From NCBI GenBank assembly GCA_021847385.1, contig JAJZTV010000078.1, positions 1 to 8,480 of the forward strand: DNA of 8,480 bases, read 5' to 3'. Positions within the stretch are counted from its first letter, which is position 1. Each line of letters starts with the position of its first letter. This document shows, piece by piece, positions 1 through 5,467 of the stretch. A model generated the notes under the pieces. The model made no database searches, was not told the origin of the DNA, and was given only the letters and a program-made list of their open reading frames with translations. Made by a program: the position numbers and the translations under genes. Source of the DNA: Pseudomonadota bacterium (GTDB taxonomy: Bacteria; Pseudomonadota; Gammaproteobacteria; Burkholderiales; Thiobacillaceae).

Positions 1-90
1 TTCGAATCCATCCTGTTCGATATCGTCCAAGCAAGCGAGGCAGCCCATGAACGAGCCATCTTCGGTCTTGAATCCGGCCAAACCGGTTGA
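1..90 (+). CDS. Possible 3' end of an upstream gene (partial)
   Basis: Frame 1 is open from the window edge to a TGA at 88-90. Up to about position 45 its codons mostly end in G or C (roughly 10 of 15), as in the clear genes here, and the residues (FESILFDIVQASEAAHERA) look protein-like. If real, its last 44 bases overlap the start of the PAP2 gene in another frame, which would imply translational coupling. Only about 29 residues are visible and I do not recognise a family. The alternative is that the first 46 bases are simply the PAP2 upstream region. Confidence 0.3.
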   Translation, partial: FESILFDIVQASEAAHERAIFGLESGQTG

Positions 91-619
91 CATCTCCATC
101 CTGGCGCGGTTTGTCGCCTGGGAAGAGCGCGTGACGCTTCAATTCAATCGCATCAATCATCGACAGACCGTCTCGATGTTCTTCGGCGCAATCAGCCGGC
201 TCGGCGACGGCGTGTTCTGGTATCTACTGATGGCCGCCATGTTGGTACTGGACGGTGCCGATGCGCTGGTGCCGGTGATCGTGATGATCCTCGCCGGCCT
301 GAGCTGCACCCTGAGCTACAAATGGCTCAAACACACCACATCCAGGCCGCGCCCCTGCCAGCGCAATGCCACGATCCGCCTGACCATGCCGCCGCTCGAT
401 CTATACAGCTTTCCGTCCGGCCATACCCTGCACGCCGTCTGCTTCAGCTTGGTCGCTGCCACCTACTACCCCGCGCTCGGGCCGGGCCTGATCGGCTTCA
501 CCGGCCTCGTCGCCGTCTCGCGCCTGGTGCTCGGCCTGCATTACCTGTCCGACGTGATTGCCGGCGCCGTCATCGGCGGCACCATTGCCTTGGCCGGGCT
601 GTACCTCGCCACGCTCTGA
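47..619 (+). CDS. PAP2-family membrane phosphatase
   Basis: This 190-residue protein is an integral-membrane acid phosphatase of the PAP2 superfamily, enzymes that remove phosphate from phosphatidic acid, isoprenoid pyrophosphates or similar lipid phosphates. All three parts of the family signature are visible: KX6RP at K95-P103, PSGH at 123-126, and SRX5HX3D at S158-R159, H165 and D169, which carry the catalytic histidines and the aspartate. Hydrophobic segments lie around 43-68, 74-91, 127-155 and 168-190, so the active site should sit at a membrane surface. The ATG at 47 has a modest GAGG ribosome site at 37-40. The gene converges on the phospholipase C-like gene across a 30-bp gap. The substrate cannot be told from sequence: undecaprenyl pyrophosphate, phosphatidic acid and phosphatidylglycerol phosphate are all possible. 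Confidence 0.9.
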   Translation: MNEPSSVLNPAKPVDISILARFVAWEERVTLQFNRINHRQTVSMFFGAISRLGDGVFWYLLMAAMLVLDGADALVPVIVMILAGLSCTLSYKWLKHTTSRPRPCQRNATIRLTMPPLDLYSFPSGHTLHAVCFSLVAATYYPALGPGLIGFTGLVAVSRLVLGLHYLSDVIAGAVIGGTIALAGLYLATL

Positions 620-625
620 TCGGTG

Positions 626-649
626 CCGTTCCCGCGACGACGGGAACGG
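626..649. terminator. Hairpin between convergent genes
   Basis: Arms CCGTTCCCG (626-634) and CGGGAACGG (641-649) form a perfect 9-bp stem with a six-base loop. It occupies nearly the whole 30-bp gap between the PAP2 stop (617-619) and the phospholipase stop (650-652), touching the latter. Neither side has a T tract, so it is not a classical intrinsic terminator. It could still block readthrough or protect the 3' ends of both converging transcripts. Confidence 0.5.
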
Positions 650-1498
650 TCAGGCCGCTTCACGGGCAAACAAATCGTGTGGCAGCGGCATCAAGGCCGC
701 CAACTCGTCCTTGCTGAACTTGGCCAGATGCGCCTGCTTGGCGATGGGGCAGAGCAGTTCCGCCTCCCAGGCCGGGGCTTCGTTGGCCAACACTCGGTTG
801 ATCTGGCCCAAACGCAAGGTCGTGGCCTCGATATAGGCATCGAAGCGGCGGCGCAGACCGCCATCCAGGCGGAACAAGCGATAACACCCCTGTGGCAGGC
901 CGGAACTGCGCAAGAAACGATCGGCCCGGGCCAGCAAGGCCAAAGCCTCGCCCGTGATCGCAGTACCGCAACCAGTTTGTTCGCCGACGAACTCGGCCAG
1001 GGCCTTGGCTTCGGTAGCCAACAACTCGCCGGGTGTCGCGAACAGGTGCTTGGCGATATGGGAATCCATCGCCCATTCGACCGCAACGTGGGTCAGCAGC
1101 GGCACGTCCAGCCACAGCTTCTCGTGTGCCGGCACGAAATGGTTATGGGCGATGACGTCGACCAAGAGGTGGCTGGTATACCCGACGGCGATCGCGCGCG
1201 TTTCGTCGTCGCTGGCGGCGTCGATCAAGGCATGCGTCGTTTCCCAGCGGTGGCTCGAGGCAAAGGCCTGGGTGCCGACCCGGCCGCCGACGAGCGCAAG
1301 GTCGGGCAGGCAGGCCCCGGCCATGACCAAACGCGGGAAACGTAAGGCGGCACGGCGCAATTCGGGATCGAGCAAAGGGACCGCCCAGACCAGCAGTTGG
1401 GCAAAATAGACGTGGGTGTAAAGCCCCCACGCCAAGGCATCGCCGGCATGGAACAGGAGTGGCACAGCGGCCAGAAGGAGTTGCCTGGTCTTGCGCAT
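650..1498 (-). CDS. Secreted zinc-dependent phospholipase C-like protein
   Basis: A 282-residue protein resembling the zinc-dependent phospholipase C family (Bacillus cereus PLC type), which cleaves phospholipids to diacylglycerol and a phosphorylated head group. Residues 1-23 look like a signal peptide (RKTR, a hydrophobic core, ending ALA), so the mature protein would begin with Trp24. In the B. cereus enzyme mature Trp1 is itself a zinc ligand. Other candidate ligands are H29, D66, H83 or H89, H110 and D114 (HX3D), H118 or H120, and H137 and E141 (HX3E); the HX3D and HX3E spacings match the known enzyme. Some family members act on other substrates or are uncharacterised, so the activity is inferred. 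The ATG at 1498 has no obvious Shine-Dalgarno and no in-frame alternative start lies just upstream. The gene is convergent with the PAP2 gene and divergent from the kinase gene. Confidence 0.82.
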   Translation of the reverse strand: MRKTRQLLLAAVPLLFHAGDALAWGLYTHVYFAQLLVWAVPLLDPELRRAALRFPRLVMAGACLPDLALVGGRVGTQAFASSHRWETTHALIDAASDDETRAIAVGYTSHLLVDVIAHNHFVPAHEKLWLDVPLLTHVAVEWAMDSHIAKHLFATPGELLATEAKALAEFVGEQTGCGTAITGEALALLARADRFLRSSGLPQGCYRLFRLDGGLRRRFDAYIEATTLRLGQINRVLANEAPAWEAELLCPIAKQAHLAKFSKDELAALMPLPHDLFAREAA

Positions 1499-1526
1499 AA
1501 GGCGAACATAGCGCCCTAGGGAGAAA

Positions 1527-1571
1527 ACTAAATTTCCATTCCGTGATTTTTTCGTGACGTTGCGCTGTCAC
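1527..1571 (-). promoter_or_regulatory. Pho-box-like 11-bp periodic repeats upstream of the phospholipase gene
   Basis: On the minus strand three heptamers are spaced exactly 11 bp apart: GTGACAG (plus positions 1565-1571), ACGTCAC (1554-1560) and AAATCAC (1543-1549). PhoB boxes are 7-bp CTGTCAT repeats on an 11-bp period. These match at only 4, 4 and 3 of 7 positions, so each is weak. Ten bases further downstream is TTTAGT (1527-1532), a 4 of 6 match to a -10 box, which is the spacing usual in Pho promoters. Read on the plus strand, CTGTCAC at 1565-1571 matches 6 of 7, so the element could instead serve the kinase gene, or nothing. Confidence 0.3.
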
Positions 1572-1587
1572 AACAACGAGGATACTT

Positions 1588-2520
1588 ATGCGTACATTGA
1601 TCTGCGGTTCCATGGCCTACGACACCATCATGGTGTTCCCCGACCACTTCAAGAACCACATCCTGAGCGAGAAGATTCATATCCTGAACGTCGCCTTCCT
1701 GGTGCCCGAAATGCGCCGCGAATTCGGCGGCTGCGCCGGCAACATCGCCTACAACCTGAAACTGCTCGGCGGCGAGCCGGTGATCATGGCCACCGTCGGC
1801 GACGACTTCGGCCAGTACACCGAGCGCCTGCGCCAGCAGGCCATCGACACCCGCCACATCCGCCACATCGAAGGCAGCTACACCGCCCAGGCCTTCATCA
1901 CCACCGACCTGGACGACAACCAGATCACCGCCTTCCACCCCGGCGCGATGGGGCAGGCACATGAGAACACGGTCGGCGACGCCAAGGACATCAAGCTCGG
2001 CATCGTCGCGCCCGATGGGCGGCAAGGCATGGTCGACCATGCCCGGCAATTCCGCGAGGCCGGCATCCCCTTCATCTTCGACCCGGGCCAGGGCCTGCCG
2101 ATGTTCAACGGCGAGGAACTGCTGCAATTCGTCCAACAGGCCGATTACTTGGCCTGCAACGACTATGAGGCGCAACTTTTGCAGGAACGCACGGGTCAGA
2201 CCCTGGAGGGCTTGGCCAAGCAAGTGCAGGCCCTGGTGGTCACGCTGGGTGCCAAAGGCTCGCGCATCTATGCCAGGGGCGAGGTGCACGACATTCCGCC
2301 GGCCAAGCCGGCGGAAATCGTCGATCCGACCGGTTGCGGCGATGCCTATCGTGCCGGCCTGATGTTCGGCATGCTGAAAGGCATGGATTGGCCGACCTGT
2401 GGCCGCCTGGCCGGCCTGCTCGGCGCGCTGAAGATCGCGCGCCAAGGCGGTCAAAACCATCGGTTCGATTACGCTGAAATTGCGCAGCGGTTCAAGGCCG
2501 AATATGGCTATGCGCTCTAA
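1588..2520 (+). CDS. PfkB-family (ribokinase-like) sugar or nucleoside kinase
   Basis: A 310-residue cytoplasmic kinase of the PfkB/ribokinase fold that transfers phosphate from ATP to a sugar or nucleoside hydroxyl. The N-terminal substrate part shows GSMAYD (7-12) and the first PfkB signature around GGCAGN (47-52). NDYE (191-194) is the NXXE metal/phosphate motif, VTLGAKG (218-224) is the nucleotide-site strand, and DPTGCGD ends in the likely catalytic base D252. The usual anion-hole sequence is GAGD; here it is GCGD, followed by AYRAG, a form I associate with adenosine kinase-like bacterial members. The substrate is therefore uncertain: adenosine or another nucleoside is my best guess, and a sugar is possible. 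The ATG at 1588 is preceded by GAGGA at 1578-1582. A lipoprotein gene follows within 15 bp, probably in the same operon. Confidence 0.88.
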   Translation: MRTLICGSMAYDTIMVFPDHFKNHILSEKIHILNVAFLVPEMRREFGGCAGNIAYNLKLLGGEPVIMATVGDDFGQYTERLRQQAIDTRHIRHIEGSYTAQAFITTDLDDNQITAFHPGAMGQAHENTVGDAKDIKLGIVAPDGRQGMVDHARQFREAGIPFIFDPGQGLPMFNGEELLQFVQQADYLACNDYEAQLLQERTGQTLEGLAKQVQALVVTLGAKGSRIYARGEVHDIPPAKPAEIVDPTGCGDAYRAGLMFGMLKGMDWPTCGRLAGLLGALKIARQGGQNHRFDYAEIAQRFKAEYGYAL

Positions 2521-2524
2521 GCTC

Positions 2525-2530
2525 GGGAGG
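2525..2530 (+). promoter_or_regulatory. Ribosome binding site deciding the lipoprotein start
   Basis: GGGAGG lies between the kinase stop (2518-2520) and two tandem ATG codons at 2533 and 2536. Spacing is 2 bases to the first ATG and 5 to the second, so the second is the likelier start. The difference is one Met in the signal peptide. Confidence 0.6.
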
Positions 2531-2535
2531 GCATG

Positions 2536-2988
2536 ATGGACACGCGAATCTTATGGCTGCCTGTGCTCGCCTTGGGCCTGGCCGGTTGCACCAGCGGCCT
2601 GGGTAGCGGCGATTACGAACGCGGCGAGGCGCGCAAGGCCTATGAAGTGAAGATGGGCGTGGTCGAAAGCGTGCGCAGCGTCAACCTGGAAGGCTCGCAA
2701 AGCGGCGTCGGCGCAATCACCGGTGGCGTGGTCGGCGGCGTCGCCGGCAGCGAAGCCGGCGAAGGCAAGGGCAAGGCCGTTGCCACCGTACTGGGTGCCG
2801 TAGTTGGCGCCATTGCCGGTTCCGCCGCAGAGCGGGGGCTGACCAAGAAGCCCGGGATCGAGATCACCGTGCGCCTGGACAGCGGTCGCACTTTCGCCGT
2901 CGTGCAAGAAGACACCGGCGAGCATTTCAGTGTCGGCGAGCGCGTGCGCGTGCTGGAATCGGGTGGGCAAATCCGGGTTTCGCATTGA
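2536..2988 (+). CDS. Glycine-zipper outer-membrane lipoprotein (SlyB/Rick_17kDa type)
   Basis: A small lipoprotein of 150 residues from the preferred ATG. The signal peptide ends in a lipobox (LAGC, Cys18) and Thr follows the Cys, so with no Asp at +2 the mature protein is expected to be sent to the outer membrane. The middle part (about 57-100) carries two glycine-zipper runs, GAITGGVVGGVAG and GAVVGAIAG, typical of the Rickettsia 17-kDa antigen/SlyB domain, with a charged GEGKGK linker between them. The rest (about 105-150) is a beta-rich tail with hydrophilic strands. Such proteins influence envelope integrity and bind lipopolysaccharide in enterics; here that role is inferred. An additional ATG at 2533 would add one Met. 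It appears to be co-transcribed with the kinase, an odd functional pairing. I see no clear terminator behind it. Confidence 0.88.
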   Translation: MDTRILWLPVLALGLAGCTSGLGSGDYERGEARKAYEVKMGVVESVRSVNLEGSQSGVGAITGGVVGGVAGSEAGEGKGKAVATVLGAVVGAIAGSAAERGLTKKPGIEITVRLDSGRTFAVVQEDTGEHFSVGERVRVLESGGQIRVSH

Positions 2989-3029
2989 GCCTGGATCACA
3001 CAAACCGTCGTAACCAATTTTTAATGCGC

Positions 3030-3063
3030 ACGTCACCCCACCGTCATCGTCGCTCGCTAATTT
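3030..3063 (+). promoter_or_regulatory. Candidate Pho box and promoter of the acyltransferase pair
   Basis: Two heptamers, ACGTCAC (3030-3036) and CCGTCAT (3041-3047), sit exactly 11 bp apart, the period of PhoB sites (consensus CTGTCAT). They match at 4 and 6 of 7 positions. Ten bases after the second is TAATTT (3058-3063), a weak -10-like, AT-rich hexamer at the usual Pho distance, with GCTAAT (3056-3061) as an alternative. The spacer between the repeats is CCCA/CC-rich rather than AT-rich, which counts against it. Ornithine-lipid genes are induced by phosphate limitation in several alpha- and betaproteobacteria, so the placement makes sense. Confidence 0.4.
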
Positions 3064-3096
3064 GCTCCGCATTGCAACCAAGAAGAGGAATGCGCA

Positions 3097-3852
3097 ATGC
3101 TTCAGGAGCGTTTGGAGAGCACCGGACGGATCAAACGGCATTATCAAGTCGGCTTGGCGGACAGCCCCGAGCTGATACGCGCGGCCCAGCGCCTGCGCTA
3201 CAAGGTCTTTGCCGAGGAGATGGGTGCCCGGCTGAACACGTCGGAACCCGGCCTCGACATCGACCTCTACGATGCCTACTGTCAACATTTGTTGGTGCGC
3301 GATGCCGATACCGGCGAGGTGGTCGGCACCTATCGCATCCTGAGCCCCGAGGCGGCCAAGCGCATCGGCAACTATTACACCGAGCAGGAATTCGACCTCA
3401 CCCGCCTGCAGCACCTGCGCGGGCGCATGGTGGAACTGGGCCGCTCCTGCGTGCATGCCGACCATCGCAGCGGCGGCGTCATCACCTTGCTCTGGGCCGG
3501 CCTGGCCGAATACATGGTGAAGAACGGCTACGACTACCTGATCGGTTGCGCCAGCATCGGCATGGCCGACGGCGGCCACAATGCGGCCGGCATCTGGCAC
3601 GCGTTGAAGGGCAAGCACTTGTCGCCGGTGGAATGGCGGGTCACGCCGCGCTGCCCGTTGCCGTTGGCGGCGCTGACGACCACGGCTGCGCCGGTGGTGC
3701 CGCCGCTGATCAAGGGCTATCTGCGCGCCGGCGCCTATGTCTGCGGCGAGCCGGCCTGGGACCCGGATTTCAACACCGCCGATCTGCCTATCCTGCTGCC
3801 GTTGAAGAACGTCAGCAGCACCTATGCCCGCCACTTTCTCAAACAGGATTGA
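3097..3852 (+). CDS. OlsB-like GNAT N-acyltransferase (PEP/hemolysin-like acyltransferase family)
   Basis: A 251-residue soluble or peripheral acyltransferase resembling OlsB, which moves a 3-hydroxyacyl chain from acyl carrier protein to the alpha-amino group of ornithine, giving lyso-ornithine lipid. Visible family landmarks are RYKVFAEEMGA (34-44), the acidic/histidine stretch D54-D59 with H64, GTYRILSP (77-84), and ELGRSCVHADHRSG (113-126) followed by a helix with LLWAGL. The C-terminal part has YLRAGAYVCGEPAWDP, which shapes the active site in this family. Related hemolysin-type GNAT proteins make other aminolipids such as glycine lipids, so the amino acid used is not certain. The ATG at 3097 follows AAGAGGA (3083-3089) at good spacing. 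The next gene is a PlsC-type O-acyltransferase, the expected second step, so the pair strongly supports aminolipid synthesis. Confidence 0.85.
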   Translation: MLQERLESTGRIKRHYQVGLADSPELIRAAQRLRYKVFAEEMGARLNTSEPGLDIDLYDAYCQHLLVRDADTGEVVGTYRILSPEAAKRIGNYYTEQEFDLTRLQHLRGRMVELGRSCVHADHRSGGVITLLWAGLAEYMVKNGYDYLIGCASIGMADGGHNAAGIWHALKGKHLSPVEWRVTPRCPLPLAALTTTAAPVVPPLIKGYLRAGAYVCGEPAWDPDFNTADLPILLPLKNVSSTYARHFLKQD

Positions 3853-3865
3853 ACGCTTGAGCGGG

Positions 3866-4657
3866 ATGCCCGCGCCCCTGCGATTCATGCGCATCCTGGC
3901 CCATCTGGCCGCGGGGGCGCTAACCATCCTGTTCTTATTCCCGCACCTCAATGCCGAGGAGCGAGGCCGGCGCGTCACTGCCTGGGCGAGCCGGCTCACG
4001 CGATTGGCGGGCGTGCGCGTGGTGTTAAAGGGCCGACCGCCCTCGGTGCGCGGCCAAGGGGCGCTGATCGTCGCCAATCACGTGTCTTGGCTGGACATCT
4101 ATGTCCTGCATAGCCTGTTGTTTACCCGTTTCATCTCCAAGGCCGAGGTTCGGCAATGGCCGCTGATCGGCTGGCTGGCCAAGATGACCGGCACCTTGTT
4201 TCTGGAGCGCACGAAAAAGTCCGACGCCGCGCGCATCAATCGGGAAATGGCCGAGCACCTGCGTGCCGGCGAATGCCTGGCCCTGTTCCCCGAGGGCACC
4301 ACCACCGACGGCAGCGAACTGAAGCCCTTCTACGCCTCGCTGTTCAATCCCGCGCTGGAGGCCGAGGCCCAGGTTTGGCCGGTCTTGATCCGCTACCTCG
4401 ATGCGACCGGCCAACCGACCCTGGCGGCGGCCTATCACGACGACACCAGCCTGGCCCAGTCGGTCATGCAGGTGCTGCGCAGCGGCGGCATCCAGGCCGA
4501 GGTCAGCTTCCTGCCGCCGATCTCGGCGACCGGCGGCCACCGGCGCGAACTGGCCCAGGCGGCCGAGACGGCTATCCGTGAGGCGTTAGCTGCGGTTCGC
4601 GCCGGGCATGACAGGGCACCTGAAACACCTGCCCGTCGTCCAAACGCATTGCACTGA
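3866..4657 (+). CDS. PlsC/OlsA-like lysophospholipid or lyso-ornithine-lipid O-acyltransferase
   Basis: A 263-residue membrane-associated acyltransferase of the PlsC family, which esterifies a fatty acid onto 1-acylglycerol-3-phosphate or, in OlsA proteins, onto lyso-ornithine lipid. The catalytic HX4D motif is NHVSWLD with H72 and D77. The substrate-phosphate region is ISKAEVRQWPLIG (90-102), and FPEGTTTDG (141-149) is the third conserved block. A hydrophobic N-terminal segment (about 10-26) may anchor it. The start is ambiguous: ATG 3866 is used here, TTG 3857 has a well-spaced CAGGA (3844-3848), and ATG 3824 would overlap the upstream gene by 29 bases without a ribosome site. It lies next to the OlsB-like gene (gap 13 bp or an overlap), suggesting one operon and consecutive steps. 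Its last 86 bases overlap the convergent apaH. Confidence 0.85.
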   Translation: MPAPLRFMRILAHLAAGALTILFLFPHLNAEERGRRVTAWASRLTRLAGVRVVLKGRPPSVRGQGALIVANHVSWLDIYVLHSLLFTRFISKAEVRQWPLIGWLAKMTGTLFLERTKKSDAARINREMAEHLRAGECLALFPEGTTTDGSELKPFYASLFNPALEAEAQVWPVLIRYLDATGQPTLAAAYHDDTSLAQSVMQVLRSGGIQAEVSFLPPISATGGHRRELAQAAETAIREALAAVRAGHDRAPETPARRPNALH

Positions 4658-5405
4658 GTTGGCCGCCCCACAGGCAGCCGGTGTCGAGGGCGATGACATC
4701 CGCGCGCTCGAACAGGCCCAGCGTCGACCAGTGGCCGAAGAACACGCGCACCGCCCGGCTTTGTCGCTCGGCCGCGTCGTACCACGGGGTCAAGTCCGCC
4801 GGCGCCGCCGCCGGCGGACACTTGTGCAGGAACTCCATGCCACCGTCCGAATGCAGGAAACGCAGCCGGGTCATGGCATTGGCGATCAGGCGCAGCCGGT
4901 CCTGGCCTTTTAGCTTGTCATCCCAGTGGCGCGGCTCGTTGCCGTACATCTCGCGCAAAAATTCCCGATAGCCCGGCCCACGCAAGACCGCTTCCAACTC
5001 CCGGCCCAAAGCGACCGCTTGGTCTGCCGTCCACTGCGGCAGCAGGCCGGCGTGGACCATCAGGTCGCGCCCCTCGCGATGGACCATGGGCCGTCGGCGC
5101 AGCCAGTCCAGCACCTCGGTCCGATCGGGCGCATCGAGGATCTCGTCCAGGGTGTCCTTCTTGTGCGCCGGCACGAAGCCCTCGGCCACGGCCAAGAGAT
5201 GCAGGTCGTGGTTGCCCAGGACGGCGACGATGCTGGCGTCGTGCGCCATGCACCAGCGCAGGGTGCCGATGGAGTCCTCGCCGCGATTGACCAGGTCGCC
5301 GGTCAGCCAGAGGCGGTCGCGCGCGGGGTCGAATGCGATGGTTTCCAGCAATTCATGCAGGGCGCCGAGGCAACCTTGCACGTCGCCGATGACGTAAGTG
5401 CTCAT
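4572..5405 (-). CDS. apaH: Symmetrical bis(5'-nucleosyl)-tetraphosphatase ApaH
   Basis: A 277-residue metallophosphatase that splits diadenosine tetraphosphate into two ADP, keeping the alarmone Ap4A low; it can also affect capping of RNA 5' ends by Np4A. The ordered motifs are GDVQGC (7-12), GDLVNRG (36-42), GNHD (64-67) and MVHAG (116-120), with FFGHWS and DTGCLWGG near the C terminus, all expected of ApaH. Length is normal for the family. The start is taken at ATG 5405 because GDVQGC follows immediately, as in ApaH proteins, and ACAGGA precedes it by 6 bases; an upstream in-frame ATG at 5450 would add 15 unlikely residues. It diverges from rep and converges on the PlsC-like gene, overlapping it by 86 bp. 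Confidence 0.95.
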   Translation of the reverse strand: MSTYVIGDVQGCLGALHELLETIAFDPARDRLWLTGDLVNRGEDSIGTLRWCMAHDASIVAVLGNHDLHLLAVAEGFVPAHKKDTLDEILDAPDRTEVLDWLRRRPMVHREGRDLMVHAGLLPQWTADQAVALGRELEAVLRGPGYREFLREMYGNEPRHWDDKLKGQDRLRLIANAMTRLRFLHSDGGMEFLHKCPPAAAPADLTPWYDAAERQSRAVRVFFGHWSTLGLFERADVIALDTGCLWGGQLSAMRLDDGQVFQVPCHARREPQLTPHG

Positions 5406-5427
5406 TTCGATTCCTGTTTTTCTTTCG

Positions 5428-5456
5428 AGTTTAATGCCCGGGCGCGGCACGGTAAA
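5428..5456 (-). promoter_or_regulatory. Predicted apaH promoter
   Basis: On the minus strand, TTTACC (5451-5456) is a 4 of 6 match to a -35 box. It is followed after exactly 17 bp by TAAACT (5428-5433), a 4 of 6 match to a -10 box. Transcription would start near 5421, leaving about 16 leader bases including the ACAGGA ribosome site. The -35 box overlaps the predicted -10 of rep. Confidence 0.4.
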
Positions 5457-5458
5457 AT
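5430..5458 (+). promoter_or_regulatory. Predicted rep promoter giving a leaderless or nearly leaderless mRNA
   Basis: TAAAAT (5453-5458) matches 5 of 6 bases of a -10 box. A weak -35, TTTAAT (5430-5435, 3 of 6), is 17 bp upstream. Start of transcription would be around 5465, within a few bases of the rep ATG at 5468. No Shine-Dalgarno is seen, and an in-frame TAA at 5453-5455 rules out an upstream start. Confidence 0.4.
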
Positions 5459-5467
5459 CGCGGCCGC

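Noticed and set aside
47..50. ATGA stop/start overlap with a frame-3 upstream gene at the PAP2 start.
   Set aside because: Frame 3 upstream has poor codon third positions (about 5 of 15 G or C) compared with frame 1, so the ATGA is probably coincidental.
623..1345. A 240-codon open frame on the plus strand opposite the phospholipase-like gene.
   Set aside because: The minus-strand frame has a signal peptide and zinc-ligand pattern; the plus frame has no domain and would begin inside the hairpin region.
1553..1572. A CRP/FNR-type operator (CGTGA ... TCACA) before the kinase gene.
   Set aside because: The half-sites are separated by 10 bases instead of the 6 expected for CRP-like sites.
1528..2460. 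A 310-codon open frame on the minus strand opposite the PfkB kinase.
   Set aside because: The kinase motifs are clear on the plus strand; the antisense frame is an artefact of codon bias.
2989..3029. A terminator after the lipoprotein gene.
   Set aside because: There is a run of five T but no stable stem in front of it.
3824..3865. ATG 3824 as the start of the PlsC-like gene.
   Set aside because: It has no ribosome site, and the added 14 residues overlap the end of the upstream gene; TTG 3857 or ATG 3866 are better placed.
2551..4077. A 508-codon open frame on the minus strand, opposite the lipoprotein and both acyltransferases.
   Set aside because: It lies opposite three well-supported genes with clear motifs and has low-complexity composition typical of antisense frames in GC-rich coding DNA.
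1125..5185. A near-identical short stretch in the phospholipase-like gene (near 1125-1140) and apaH (near 5160-5180), encoding FVPAHEK and FVPAHKK.
   Set aside because: About six residues shared by unrelated folds with no flanking similarity; best explained by chance.
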